Made by a program: the position numbers and the translations under genes. From contig CAMZCW010000001.1 of NCBI GenBank assembly GCA_947305045.1, forward strand, positions 1 to 64,000: a stretch of 64,000 nt of DNA. Direction: 5' to 3'. The notes beneath the pieces are model-generated. The model worked only from the letters and a program-made list of their open reading frames with translations. It searched no databases and was not told where the DNA came from. Below are positions 47,377-55,723 of this stretch, piece by piece (the first letter of the stretch is position 1; each line of letters starts with the position of its first letter). The stretch is from an uncultured Bacteroidales bacterium (GTDB lineage Bacteria; Bacteroidota; Bacteroidia; Bacteroidales; UBA932).

Positions 47377-48894
47377 ATGGCTCTGCCGATAAGCATAGAA
47401 AGACTACTGGACGGCCACACCGTTGAAGGACACCGGATTGAGTTTAAGCAAGGATGGAATCCTGCCCCAATCTACAGGACCATTTGCGCATTCGCCAACG
47501 ATATCGCCAATGAAGGCGGCGGATATATTGTAGTTGGCGTGGATGAAAAGAATGGGCTTCCTGTTCGGCCCGTAATGGGGATACCTATTGAGGAAATTGA
47601 GCCCATCGGTAAGGAGATGGTGGCCTTTGACAACCTGATTAATCCCGTTTACCATCCCAAAACCAGCGTGGAGGATATAGACGGTAAGAAAGTCTTTGTC
47701 ATCTGGTGCCCTGCCGGTCAGGACCGTCCCTATGAAGTGCCTGACGATGTAAATGCTAAGGAGAAAAAGTACAATTATCGGGTACGCTATAACTCTTCGT
47801 CCATTGTTCCCAAAGGAGAAATGTTCCGGGATCTGATGGACCTTGCGAACAATGTCCCTTATGATGACAGGGCCAACACATCGGCTAGCATAGCTGATGT
47901 CTCCCAGACACTGGTGAGGGATTTCCTGGTTAAAACCGGGAGCAAGCTCGCCGGGCAGATTGAAACAGAGCCATTCCGGGACATCCTTGATGCAATGGAA
48001 CTCTTGGCAGGTCCCCGTGAAGCCATTTATCCCAGGAATATCGCCTTGATGATGTTCAATGACCATCCGGAAAAGTTCTTCCCCTATCTGCAGGTGGACA
48101 TTACCATTTTCCCAAAGGGTAAGCAACAGGATCCCGATAACTTCATCGAAGTGCCATCCATCAAGGGGCCCATTGATAGCATCTATCGCAAAACAATGGC
48201 CTACTTGGAGACCAATGTCATCAAGGAGAATGTCCAGAAGCGCGACTATAAGGCAGAGGCCGATCGCTCTTTCAACTATCCGATTCATGCATTGGAAGAA
48301 ATCATCGGGAATGCTCTATACCACTACAATTACCGGCAGCGGGAACCTATCACCATCGAGATTGAGCCCGATGCCATGTACATCAGTAATCCGGGCGGCC
48401 CGGACAGATCTTTGAAACCGGCCGATTTCACCAAAGGCATCGTTCGTCCCCGCCAGTATCGTAACCGCAGGATTGGCGATTTCTTTAAGGAGCTGGATAT
48501 TACCGAAGGGAAGTCCACCGGCATCCCCACCATTACTGCGGCTATGCAGAAGAACGGCTCTCCGGCCGTAAAGTATGAATTCGACGATTCATATTCCTGG
48601 TTCATGGCCACTGTCCCGGTGCATCCTGTGTTCTTGAATGACACTGTAAATGATACATTAAATGATACAATAAATGATACTTTAAAAGGTGTTCAACTAT
48701 CTGTCCGTCAAAAAGATATCGTTTTCTTGATGGAAAAGAATGATAGAATAACGATAGATGAAATAAAGTCTCATTTTAAAGTATCACGACCCACCATCAA
48801 TCGCGATATTCTCATGCTTAAGAAGGCTGGCATATTGCAAAGAGTCCAGAGCAAAAAGACGGGCTATTGGCTTATACTAAAGAAGATTAAGTAA
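47377..48894 (+). CDS. AlbA_2/Schlafen-like ATP-binding regulator
   Basis: This encodes 505 residues. An N-terminal AlbA_2/SLFN-like domain (GHRIEFKQGW, AFANDIANEGGGYIVVGVDE) is followed by a GHKL-type ATPase-like part (LEEIIGNALYHYNYRQREPI, GDFFKELDITEGKSTGIPTI). A flexible linker of four NDT units then leads to a C-terminal winged helix (KNDRITIDEIKSHFKVSRPTINRDI). Such proteins are annotated as transcriptional regulators or as divergent nucleases in mobile DNA. Gene order places it between int and the backbone genes. Confidence 0.85.
   Translation: MALPISIERLLDGHTVEGHRIEFKQGWNPAPIYRTICAFANDIANEGGGYIVVGVDEKNGLPVRPVMGIPIEEIEPIGKEMVAFDNLINPVYHPKTSVEDIDGKKVFVIWCPAGQDRPYEVPDDVNAKEKKYNYRVRYNSSSIVPKGEMFRDLMDLANNVPYDDRANTSASIADVSQTLVRDFLVKTGSKLAGQIETEPFRDILDAMELLAGPREAIYPRNIALMMFNDHPEKFFPYLQVDITIFPKGKQQDPDNFIEVPSIKGPIDSIYRKTMAYLETNVIKENVQKRDYKAEADRSFNYPIHALEEIIGNALYHYNYRQREPITIEIEPDAMYISNPGGPDRSLKPADFTKGIVRPRQYRNRRIGDFFKELDITEGKSTGIPTITAAMQKNGSPAVKYEFDDSYSWFMATVPVHPVFLNDTVNDTLNDTINDTLKGVQLSVRQKDIVFLMEKNDRITIDEIKSHFKVSRPTINRDILMLKKAGILQRVQSKKTGYWLILKKIK
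48637..48684 (+). repeat. Four 12-bp tandem repeats in the AlbA_2 gene
   Basis: Four imperfect copies of AATGATACnnTA encode NDTV, NDTL, NDTI and NDTL in the linker before the winged helix. Change of copy number keeps the frame, so linker length could vary by slippage. Confidence 0.85.
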
Positions 48895-48902
48895 TCTAAC
48901 AT

Positions 48903-49556
48903 ATGGCTATGGCACCCCTCAAAGACATCCTCAAACAATACCGCACCCTTCTCCGCCGCTCGGATGCCCGGTGGAGGAAGCTGCTGTGCCCCTATCCCAT
49001 AGACCCGGAGGCGCAGCAGTCCGATGACGTAAGATGGCGCGCAAGATACAATTGGTTTATCTGGATTGTCCTGGGTTCTTTGGGGATTCTTGCCGAGATT
49101 CTTGTCTTCCCCCAGATTGACAAGATGCTTATGATACCCCTTCTCTTGTTCGCCTTTTTGCTGGCTTTCTGTGCCATTATGCAGAATTCCCGCATCAAAA
49201 AGAGCCCTGCGGGCCGAAAAGAGAAGGCAAAACTGGCCAGTTTTGAAGAATGTTTCGTCAAAAAGGAGGATTACGCCAAAGTGGACCAGTACATCCGTGG
49301 CTCTTTCTCTTCGTCTTCCAAGATGAAATCCGGCCAGGCCATTGCGCTCATCATGGCCATTCGTGAGGCCGGCATGTCCAACGAGGGCGAAGCGCCGCTG
49401 GCCAGCTTCCTCATCAAGGATTATGGCTCCCTTGGTATCCTTAGCTTCGACTCGGTGCGCGCAGCTACAAGTGCCAAACGTGACAATGAGAAGAAGGCCG
49501 CTGTCATGTCTGTCATAGCTCCCGACAAGCCTGGTCTTCCAAATACTTCCAAATAA
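48903..49556 (+). CDS. Hypothetical two-helix membrane protein
   Basis: This encodes 217 residues. A basic N-terminal part precedes two transmembrane helices (about residues 50-67, FIWIVLGSLGILAEILVF, and 74-91, LMIPLLLFAFLLAFCAIM), followed by a soluble C-terminal region of about 120 residues with Ser-rich and Ala-rich stretches. I do not recognise a family. It lies eight bases after the AlbA_2 gene, so it is probably co-transcribed. A role in element maintenance or immunity is speculation. Confidence 0.65.
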   Translation: MAMAPLKDILKQYRTLLRRSDARWRKLLCPYPIDPEAQQSDDVRWRARYNWFIWIVLGSLGILAEILVFPQIDKMLMIPLLLFAFLLAFCAIMQNSRIKKSPAGRKEKAKLASFEECFVKKEDYAKVDQYIRGSFSSSSKMKSGQAIALIMAIREAGMSNEGEAPLASFLIKDYGSLGILSFDSVRAATSAKRDNEKKAAVMSVIAPDKPGLPNTSK

Positions 49557-49625
49557 ATACAAGTGGATTTTTTAGAAGACAATAGAAGTGTAACTAATTG
49601 ATACACAAGTAGTTATAAAATAGTT

Positions 49626-49640
49626 TGGCACGGTTGTTGC
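49626..49640 (+). promoter_or_regulatory. Sigma54-type promoter upstream of DUF3853 gene
   Basis: TGGCAC, five bases and TTGC match the -24/-12 consensus of RpoN promoters with correct GG-to-GC spacing. It lies about 80 bases before the DUF3853 start. Bacteroidetes carry RpoN, but no cognate enhancer-binding protein is visible here. Confidence 0.6.
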
Positions 49641-49649
49641 CTGTGCTTG

Positions 49650-49692
49650 CAGCCGGATGGATTCACCGCAGAATGCAGTGACCATCCGGCTG
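49650..49692 (+). promoter_or_regulatory. Strong leader hairpin before DUF3853 gene
   Basis: CAGCCGGATGG (49650-49660) and CCATCCGGCTG (49682-49692) are perfect complements, and an inner CAC/GTG pair extends the stem. It sits between the sigma54-like promoter and the start codon, where it could regulate translation or bind a protein. Confidence 0.7.
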
Positions 49693-49719
49693 AAACATAT
49701 ATATAACCATTAAACTTTT

Positions 49720-50067
49720 ATGATCATGGAAAGACATGACTTTGAAAGACTCCTCCAAAAGATGCTCGTCCAGATGACGGGAGAGGAGCTCGTGACCATC
49801 TTCAGGGAGGCCACGACGGTAGGGAAAGATGAGAACGGCGCTTCGGTGGAAACAACGAAGTACGTCTACGGGATCCAAGACCTTGCGGCGTACATCGGCT
49901 GTTGTGCCAGTACCATCTATGATCTTAAGAAGCGCGGCGTACTGGACGGCGCCATTGTGTCCAAAGTAGGAAAGCGCATTGTTTTCAACGCACCGCTTGC
50001 CCGGCAGCTTGCCGATGAGTACCAGCGCCGGCAGCGCGATGCCCGTCAGGAGGAGGGCCGGTTATGA
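49720..50067 (+). CDS. DUF3853-family DNA-binding protein
   Basis: This encodes 115 residues. After a helical leader, residues 45-100 hold a helix-turn-helix (GIQDLAAYIGCCASTIYDLKKRGVL, VGKRIVF) resembling excisionase/MerR-like folds. DUF3853 proteins are typical of Bacteroidales mobilisable elements and sit upstream of replication or mobilisation genes. The stop overlaps the next ATG (ATGA). Confidence 0.8.
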   Translation: MIMERHDFERLLQKMLVQMTGEELVTIFREATTVGKDENGASVETTKYVYGIQDLAAYIGCCASTIYDLKKRGVLDGAIVSKVGKRIVFNAPLARQLADEYQRRQRDARQEEGRL

Positions 50068-50780
50068 TACTCATTCACCGCCCTCCCTCTGCGCCGTTCG
50101 GGACACTGGCGCGGGAAACGCTCCAGACCCCGGAACTAAGCCTGAAAGAGAAGGGGATGCTGGCTGTGGTGTTCAGCCTTCCCGAGGACTGGGCCCTTAC
50201 CGTTGCGGGACTCTCCGGCATCCTGAAGGAGAGCAAAGGTGCCATCCAGTCCACTCTCCGGGGCTTAAAAGCCAAGGGATATCTGGCCGAAGAGCTCATC
50301 CGCAACGACATCGGCCAGATTCTCCGCCGGGAGTACATCTTCCGGGAAATGCCGCAGACGGAAAACCCGTCTATGGTGAATCCGGAACAACAAATAATAA
50401 TAGAACAAAGTAACCATCAAACAATAGAAGAAATGAACAAAATAAGTCCCCTTTTCAGAAACTCGGATTTTTACGAGGAATGGAAAAAATTCATACGTCA
50501 AAGAGGTGAACGATATACTCCTGCCATGAGGGCCGATGACCTTGCCTCACTGGAAAAGTATCCCGAGGAAGTAGCCGTACTCATCATCCGCAGGGCGGTG
50601 GACCGTGGATGGTCCCGCGCCCATTTCCCCGGCTCCGGCCAAAGAATCCTTGAAAGTTGGAACAGGGTCACCGGTTCAGAAGAGAGCGTCATCACCCGGA
50701 ACCAGGCCGTCAAGCAGGCGCTGAAAGAAAGAAGAGATGAAAGAGAAGATGAAGAAGGGAAAGGAGGTGCGGGGCGATGA
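50064..50780 (+). CDS. Helix-turn-helix protein of the element backbone
   Basis: This encodes 238 residues. Residues 1-90 are a winged-helix domain as in replication initiators (SLKEKGMLAVVFSLPEDW, GAIQSTLRGLKAKGYL). The middle is an acidic/Asn-rich linker, and residues 130-205 form a helical domain (FYEEWKKFIRQRGERYTPAM). The C-terminus is highly charged. It is translationally coupled to its neighbours by four-base overlaps on both sides. Confidence 0.75.
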   Translation: MILIHRPPSAPFGTLARETLQTPELSLKEKGMLAVVFSLPEDWALTVAGLSGILKESKGAIQSTLRGLKAKGYLAEELIRNDIGQILRREYIFREMPQTENPSMVNPEQQIIIEQSNHQTIEEMNKISPLFRNSDFYEEWKKFIRQRGERYTPAMRADDLASLEKYPEEVAVLIIRRAVDRGWSRAHFPGSGQRILESWNRVTGSEESVITRNQAVKQALKERRDEREDEEGKGGAGR

Positions 50781-51418
50781 CCGTCGGTGCTATCATCCAG
50801 GCTCGGCGCAGCCGCCCCGTCAGCCAAATCCCCTTTCAGGAGATGAAATGGCTCATCGCCGACGTTGTCGTCGATGAAGCGTTCTCCCTTCGCTGCGAGG
50901 CCGCGGAGCAGAAGCTTCTGGAGGCCATCGTCAATCTGGTAACACAGGAGCTCTGCACAACCTATTCCTCCTGGCGGGCCGACGAACTCCGTATCGCCAT
51001 ACGTGCCGGGGCTTGTTCCCAGCTGGGGCCCATGTACCGTCTTTGCCCGGCCGAGTTTGTCCGTATTATGGATACCTATCACACCTGTCCTATGCGTCTG
51101 GAGGCACTGCGCATCCTTCGCCGGGAAGCCGAAAAGCCACAGCCGGAAGACCCGGCTGTGGCAAAACGGAAGTTTCGTGAATCGTTGGAAAAGATTGCGA
51201 AAGAGTGTTTTGCCGATGTTGCCAGGGATGGACGCATCACCTACTATTCAGACACGCTTGTGGCAAACATCTATGACCTGCTCTGTGAGACCGGGGCCAT
51301 ACTGGCTGAGGGCAACTTGCCCGAAAACGGGAAGGAGGCGGAGAAGGAAAAGCGGCATCTGCTGGAGGAAGCCTTCAAGTTGATGGCTTCGGAGGGGAAG
51401 CGGCTGGAAATCCCGTAA
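50777..51418 (+). CDS. Hypothetical protein of the element backbone
   Basis: This encodes 213 helical residues with no signal or membrane segment. Motifs such as WRADELRIAIRAGACSQLG and LCPAEFVRIMDTYH match proteins usually found just upstream of mobilisation genes in Bacteroides elements, but I cannot name a function. The start overlaps the upstream stop (ATGA). Confidence 0.65.
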   Translation: MTVGAIIQARRSRPVSQIPFQEMKWLIADVVVDEAFSLRCEAAEQKLLEAIVNLVTQELCTTYSSWRADELRIAIRAGACSQLGPMYRLCPAEFVRIMDTYHTCPMRLEALRILRREAEKPQPEDPAVAKRKFRESLEKIAKECFADVARDGRITYYSDTLVANIYDLLCETGAILAEGNLPENGKEAEKEKRHLLEEAFKLMASEGKRLEIP

Positions 51419-51448
51419 TACGCTGGAAAAATTTTTTTTGCAAGATGT

Positions 51449-51502
51449 GCGTTTGTGATACAAACGCGTCCGCCGCAGGACCCTTCTACGCCTGCGGCGG
51501 AC
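51449..51502 (+). other. oriT-like pair of inverted repeats
   Basis: Two stems lie back to back: GCGTTTG/CAAACGC (51449-51467, loop of five) and GTCCGCCGCAGG/CCTGCGGCGGAC (51468-51502, 12 perfect pairs). They occupy the only gap in the backbone, just upstream of mobC, where oriT sites of Bacteroidales mobilisable elements commonly lie. The second could also end the upstream operon. Confidence 0.5.
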
Positions 51503-51547
51503 ATTTAAGCCATTTTTTAGAACCCTGGAACTTTACATTTTTGAACC

Positions 51548-51988
51548 ATGATTATAAAGAAAAACAAAATGATCAGCCTCCGGATGACAGAGTATCAATA
51601 CGACAAAATGATGGACCTGATGCAGATTGAGGGATACCACTCAAGGACTCGCTTTATCATCGACACAGTCCTTAAAAACGCCCGGAAGAACTATGAGCCC
51701 AAAGGGACGGGCCGGGATGCTGAGCTGTACAAGATACGCAAGAAGTTGATTCAGCTTTACAGGGAAATGTCGGCCGAAGGGAAGAACCTTAACCAGATTA
51801 CCAAAGCCGTGAACACGTTTTCCCGGTGCTGGGACATTGACTTCACCACCGTGGAGAGGATGTGCAGTGCCATCAATATGGCAGGTAAAGTTGCCGAGAA
51901 GCTGACTTGGCGATCCAGCGACGTGCACCGTATTGCCGTGAAGATAGAGTGTGACTATTGTCCGAATGACGAGTATGAAGATGCGTAA
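51548..51988 (+). CDS. mobC: MobC-like relaxosome accessory protein
   Basis: This encodes 146 residues. A ribbon-helix-helix start (MISLRMTEYQYDKMMDLMQI, SRTRFIIDTVLKNA) is followed by GKNLNQITKAVNTF, the motif of MobC proteins that help a relaxase to open oriT. No relaxase gene follows; a terminator and then a chromosomal lipoprotein gene come next. The element has thus lost its relaxase or depends on one elsewhere. Confidence 0.8.
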   Translation: MIIKKNKMISLRMTEYQYDKMMDLMQIEGYHSRTRFIIDTVLKNARKNYEPKGTGRDAELYKIRKKLIQLYREMSAEGKNLNQITKAVNTFSRCWDIDFTTVERMCSAINMAGKVAEKLTWRSSDVHRIAVKIECDYCPNDEYEDA

Positions 51989-52032
51989 ACAAAGATTGAT
52001 TGACTCCAAACAACTTTCGTCCATGTGATAAG

Positions 52033-52060
52033 AAGAGTTGCCAGCTTTGCAACTCTTTTT
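52033..52060 (+). terminator. Terminator after mobC-like gene
   Basis: AAGAGTTGC and GCAACTCTT with a seven-base loop are followed by TTT. It lies 45 bases after the mobC stop and is close to the likely right edge of the element. Confidence 0.8.
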
Positions 52061-52110
52061 ATAAAACGGATGATTCGGGAAGAAGGTTCTTTCAGAAGAA
52101 GGGAATTGTT

Positions 52111-53096
52111 CTACAACTTCTCTGTCACAGTATCTGATTCATTCAAATTAAGCTCCAAAGCCGACAACCTATTACCATTGAAGACCATGTTTGTTGGGAC
52201 ACTGGCTACCGTCTTGATAATTCTGTAATTATCTGTTTTCAATGTGACTAAAAGCGAACTTCCCTTGGGTAGAGTTACTGGCGGGAACAGCAAATAAGCA
52301 CTTGAAACACCGTCCATTGTTAATGCGGGATTAAGCTTGGCTGAAATTCGGTTATTACCATTCAGTATATGTAAGCTCCCAGATTCATAATCCCATTGAA
52401 CCGTACCTGACAACGCCACGTCTGCGCCTGATTCAATTGTAATTTCATGAATTCTATCGGCCGAGAGGTCACAATGCCAGTTTTGTTGTTAACCCGAATG
52501 AACACAGTCGCAAGCGGCCTCGTGAAGGCCATATCACGTATTATAGCTTCTGAGTCATCTGCCTTAAAAACAATGTAATATGGATTATTCACCACAATGT
52601 CTGTCTCTTGGTCATAAACCCCTTCTCCGGAGTTTTGTTGTTCCGGAACCTCAAAGTCAAGCTTATGCCCGCTCTTAGGACCAATATAGCTTTGGGAACA
52701 GAATGCGTAAAGCTTATGACTGCCGTCTAAGATATCTTCAATTACTCCGGAAAACACAGCAGTGCCAGTAATCCCGGATTCATTCTCCATTTCCAAATCC
52801 GGGCGCTTGGCATCATCCCAGTCATCAATGAAAACGCTCAGTCGGTCATCGGCCACCCACCTTGCATAGAGAAGCAGTTTCCCATCACTCCCGGACTCTT
52901 TCTCAAGCATCGTTTTAGTAACAGGACTTGCCGTTATCTCACTCAAAGCGATGTCTACATTAGCGCCCGTCGTCGGGACCGTCGGATCATTTTCTATTTT
53001 ATTGCCAAGACAGGACGTAAAAGACAAAAAAGTGAAAACGATAGACACATATATGCATATCGTTTTCAAGAGCCAACAATTTACGGTGCGAATCAC
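52111..53096 (-). pseudogene. Fimbrillin-like lipoprotein, frameshifted
   Basis: The first frame (GTG at 53096, or a TTG inside it) encodes a signal with a lipobox (TFLSFTSCLGN), the SPVTKTML motif and about 200 fimbrillin-like residues up to RVNNKTG near 52480. From there the coherent sequence continues in another frame: DLSADRIHEITIESGADVALSGTVQWDY... to LNESDTVTEKL. Restoring one base around 52475-52480 joins both halves to about 325 residues. This is either a true mutation or a sequencing error. It follows kdgA by three bases. Confidence 0.7.
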
Positions 53097-53099
53097 AAC

Positions 53100-53762
53100 T
53101 TATGCTTTAAACCAGTTAATGCATTTTTGACATTGGGCTGATATATATCGCCAGTCTTCAGCCTCGACAATGGTTTTCGGGAAGAGCTTGGAGCCCATGC
53201 CCACAGCGGTGACGCCGCTCTTGGCCCAGGCCGACAGGTTCTCCTGGGTGGGCTCCACGGCGCCGGTTGCCATAATCATGGCCCAGGGCAGCGGGGCCAA
53301 GACATTCTTAACGAAGGCGGGACCACCAACAGTCCCCGCAGGGAACACTTTCACCAAATCGCAGCCTTTTTCCATCGCACGGACAATCTCCGTCACGGTG
53401 CCACAGCCCGGGCTGTAAGGCACGCCGCGGCGGTTCGCCAGCGTAATCACCTCCTCCACAATGCAGGGGCTTACCAGAAAGTCCGCTCCAAGTTGGAGAT
53501 ATAGGGCCGCCGTGGGAGCGTCCAGGATGGTGCCCGCACCGAGGGCCATCTCCGGACACTCGGCACGGATGTAGCCAATGAGTTCCATGAAAACGATGTG
53601 CGCCCCGTCGCCGCGGTTGGTGAATTCAAACGCGCGGATGCCGCCGTCGTAGCAGGCCTTGACGACCTTCTTTGTAAGTTCCACATCCTTGTTGTAGAAC
53701 ACCGGAACGATGCCGGTGCTGCGGATGATGCCAATAGTGTCAATCTTTTTGAACTTAGCCAT
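53100..53762 (-). CDS. kdgA: KDPG/KHG aldolase
   Basis: This cytosolic, 220-residue TIM-barrel aldolase splits 2-keto-3-deoxy-6-phosphogluconate into pyruvate and glyceraldehyde 3-phosphate. Visible family motifs are TGIVPVFYN, RAFEFTNRGD (catalytic Glu), ALGAGTILD and CDLVKVFPAG with the Schiff-base Lys. Length is normal. It is the last metabolic gene of the PUL 2 operon and lies two bases after kdgK. It serves as the common end point for the uxuA route of PUL 1 and the KduI/KduD route here. Confidence 0.94.
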   Translation of the reverse strand: MAKFKKIDTIGIIRSTGIVPVFYNKDVELTKKVVKACYDGGIRAFEFTNRGDGAHIVFMELIGYIRAECPEMALGAGTILDAPTAALYLQLGADFLVSPCIVEEVITLANRRGVPYSPGCGTVTEIVRAMEKGCDLVKVFPAGTVGGPAFVKNVLAPLPWAMIMATGAVEPTQENLSAWAKSGVTAVGMGSKLFPKTIVEAEDWRYISAQCQKCINWFKA

Positions 53763-53764
53763 AG

Positions 53765-54802
53765 TTATCTGCTAACGCGGCCGCTTCCGCCGCCTTTGAT
53801 TAAGGATTCAACTTCCGCCACCGTTACCTGGTTATAGTCCCCGAAAATAGTGTGTTTGAGGGCCGATGCCGCCGCGGCAAACTCAATGGCTTCCTGGTCC
53901 GTGGGATAGGTTAGCAGGCCGTACAGCAGGCCGCCCATGAAGGAATCGCCACCACCCACGCGGTCTACAATGTGGGTGATGTCGTAACGGTGGGACTGCC
54001 AGAGGGCCTTGCCGTCATAGAGCACGCCGCCCCAGGTGTTGTGGTTGGCGTTGATGCTGCCGCGAAGGGTGATGGCCACCTTCTTGCAGCGGGGGAACCT
54101 CTCCATAAGCTGCTGAGCCACGCTCACAAAGATGTTCTGGTCTATCTCTCCGCCGGTTTTCTCCGGGTCAAAGCCTTCGGGCTTGATGCCGAATTCCTTC
54201 TCCGCGTCTTCCTCGTTGCCAAGGATGAGGTCGCAGCCCTCCACCAATGAAGGCATAACCTCAGAGGCGCTCTTGCCGTATTTCCAGAGTTTCTTGCGGT
54301 AATTCAAATCACAGGTAACCATCACGCCCATCTCATTGGCAATCTTGATAGCTTCAAGGCAGGCATCGGCCGCACCCTGCGAAAGGGCGGGGGTGATGCC
54401 GGTCCAGTGGAACCAGTCGGCCCCCTTAAGGACTTCCCTCCAATTAACCATACCGGGCTGAATCTCGGAAATAGCGCTGTGCGCGCGGTCATAGATTACT
54501 TTGGATCCGCGGGCAACGGCTCCGGTTTCGAGATAATAAATACCCACGCGGTCGCCGCCATATACAATACCGTCCACGTTTACGCCGAATCCTTTGAGTT
54601 CCGCGGTGCACATATCGGCAATGTCATTCTTGGGAAGACGGGTAACAAAGTGGGCGTCCACGCCGTAATTGGCAAGGGAAACGGCCACATTGGCCTCCCC
54701 TCCGCCAAAGGTGGCGTCGAACTGACGGGCCTGTGAGAAACGCAGATAGCCGGGGGTAGAAAGGCGAAGCATCACTTCGCCGAATGTTACTACTTTCGCC
54801 AT
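53765..54802 (-). CDS. kdgK: 2-keto-3-deoxygluconate kinase
   Basis: This 345-residue PfkB-family kinase phosphorylates KDG to KDPG in the cytosol. It shows the N-terminal GEVMLRLSTPG and TFGGGEANVAVSLANYG, and the C-terminal VDRVGGGDSFMGG with the catalytic Asp and anion hole. It starts three bases after the kduI stop and ends two bases before kdgA, so the KDG steps are coupled. Confidence 0.93.
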   Translation of the reverse strand: MAKVVTFGEVMLRLSTPGYLRFSQARQFDATFGGGEANVAVSLANYGVDAHFVTRLPKNDIADMCTAELKGFGVNVDGIVYGGDRVGIYYLETGAVARGSKVIYDRAHSAISEIQPGMVNWREVLKGADWFHWTGITPALSQGAADACLEAIKIANEMGVMVTCDLNYRKKLWKYGKSASEVMPSLVEGCDLILGNEEDAEKEFGIKPEGFDPEKTGGEIDQNIFVSVAQQLMERFPRCKKVAITLRGSINANHNTWGGVLYDGKALWQSHRYDITHIVDRVGGGDSFMGGLLYGLLTYPTDQEAIEFAAAASALKHTIFGDYNQVTVAEVESLIKGGGSGRVSR

Positions 54803-54805
54803 ATC

Positions 54806-55723
54806 CTAACGCATTTCCGTGTACTGAATCTTGTCCATGTCGCCGTAGTCAAGATTCTCTCCGGCCATACCCCAGATGAACATATAGTTTGACGTACCCG
54901 CTGCGGCGTGAATGCTCCATTCCGGGCTCATGATGGCCTGCTCGTTGGAGAGCCACACCACCCGCTCCTGCTGGGGCTCACCCATCAGGTGGCAAATCAT
55001 ATTGCCCTCGGACACGTTAAAATAGAAGTACGCCTCTATGCGGCGGGCGTGCGTGTGCGCGGGCATGGTGTTCCAGACGCTGCCGGGCTTGAGCTCGGTA
55101 AGACCCATCTGCAGCTGGCAAGGGCCTTCTTCCAGCACATTGTTGACGATGAGCTGGTTAATGACGCGATCGTTGGAGTCTTCCATCTTGCCGGCGGCAA
55201 AGGAATTGGCCTTGAGGGAGCCTTTACGGCCGTCAATGGTAATGAGCTGCGTCTTGTAAGCTTTGTGCGCAGTGGCGGAATTGAGGTAGAACTTGGCCGG
55301 GTTGGCGGCATCCTTGCTCCTGAAAATCACCTCTTCATTCCCCCGCCCCACATACAGGGCCTCCTTGAACTTGAGGACATAGTCCTTTCCATTCACCGTG
55401 ACAATTCCCTCGCCACCCACATTGATGACGCCCAGCTCCCGGCTGAAGAGGAAATACGGCGCTTTAAGCGGGTCGATGGTTTCCAGTTTGAGGGCCTTGG
55501 TGGCCGGCACGGCACCGCCAAAGATAAAGCGGTCGTACATGGAATAGGTGAGGCGGATTTCGTCCGCCACCATCACCTCCGGCATCATAAAGCGGGCACG
55601 GAGCGTTTCGGTGTCGTAGCCTTTAACATCGGCAGGATGACAGGCCGTCTGGATGGTATACTTGGTTTGTGCAGTCATAACGATGCTTGCAAGCAGCAGT
55701 GCTGCGGTTAATACTTTCTTCAT
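54806..55723 (-). CDS. kduI: 5-keto-4-deoxyuronate isomerase with signal peptide
   Basis: This encodes 305 residues, about 25 longer than usual cytosolic KduI. The added N-terminus ([20 protein letters not shown]) is a clear Sec signal peptide ending near TAQ. The mature cupin enzyme has [26 protein letters not shown], the metal ligands in [16 protein letters not shown] and [17 protein letters not shown]. KduI turns 5-keto-4-deoxyuronate into 2,5-diketo-3-deoxygluconate. Export would place this step in the periplasm. The start overlaps the gatC-like stop by four bases. Confidence 0.9.
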   Translation of the reverse strand: MKKVLTAALLLASIVMTAQTKYTIQTACHPADVKGYDTETLRARFMMPEVMVADEIRLTYSMYDRFIFGGAVPATKALKLETIDPLKAPYFLFSRELGVINVGGEGIVTVNGKDYVLKFKEALYVGRGNEEVIFRSKDAANPAKFYLNSATAHKAYKTQLITIDGRKGSLKANSFAAGKMEDSNDRVINQLIVNNVLEEGPCQLQMGLTELKPGSVWNTMPAHTHARRIEAYFYFNVSEGNMICHLMGEPQQERVVWLSNEQAIMSPEWSIHAAAGTSNYMFIWGMAGENLDYGDMDKIQYTEMR

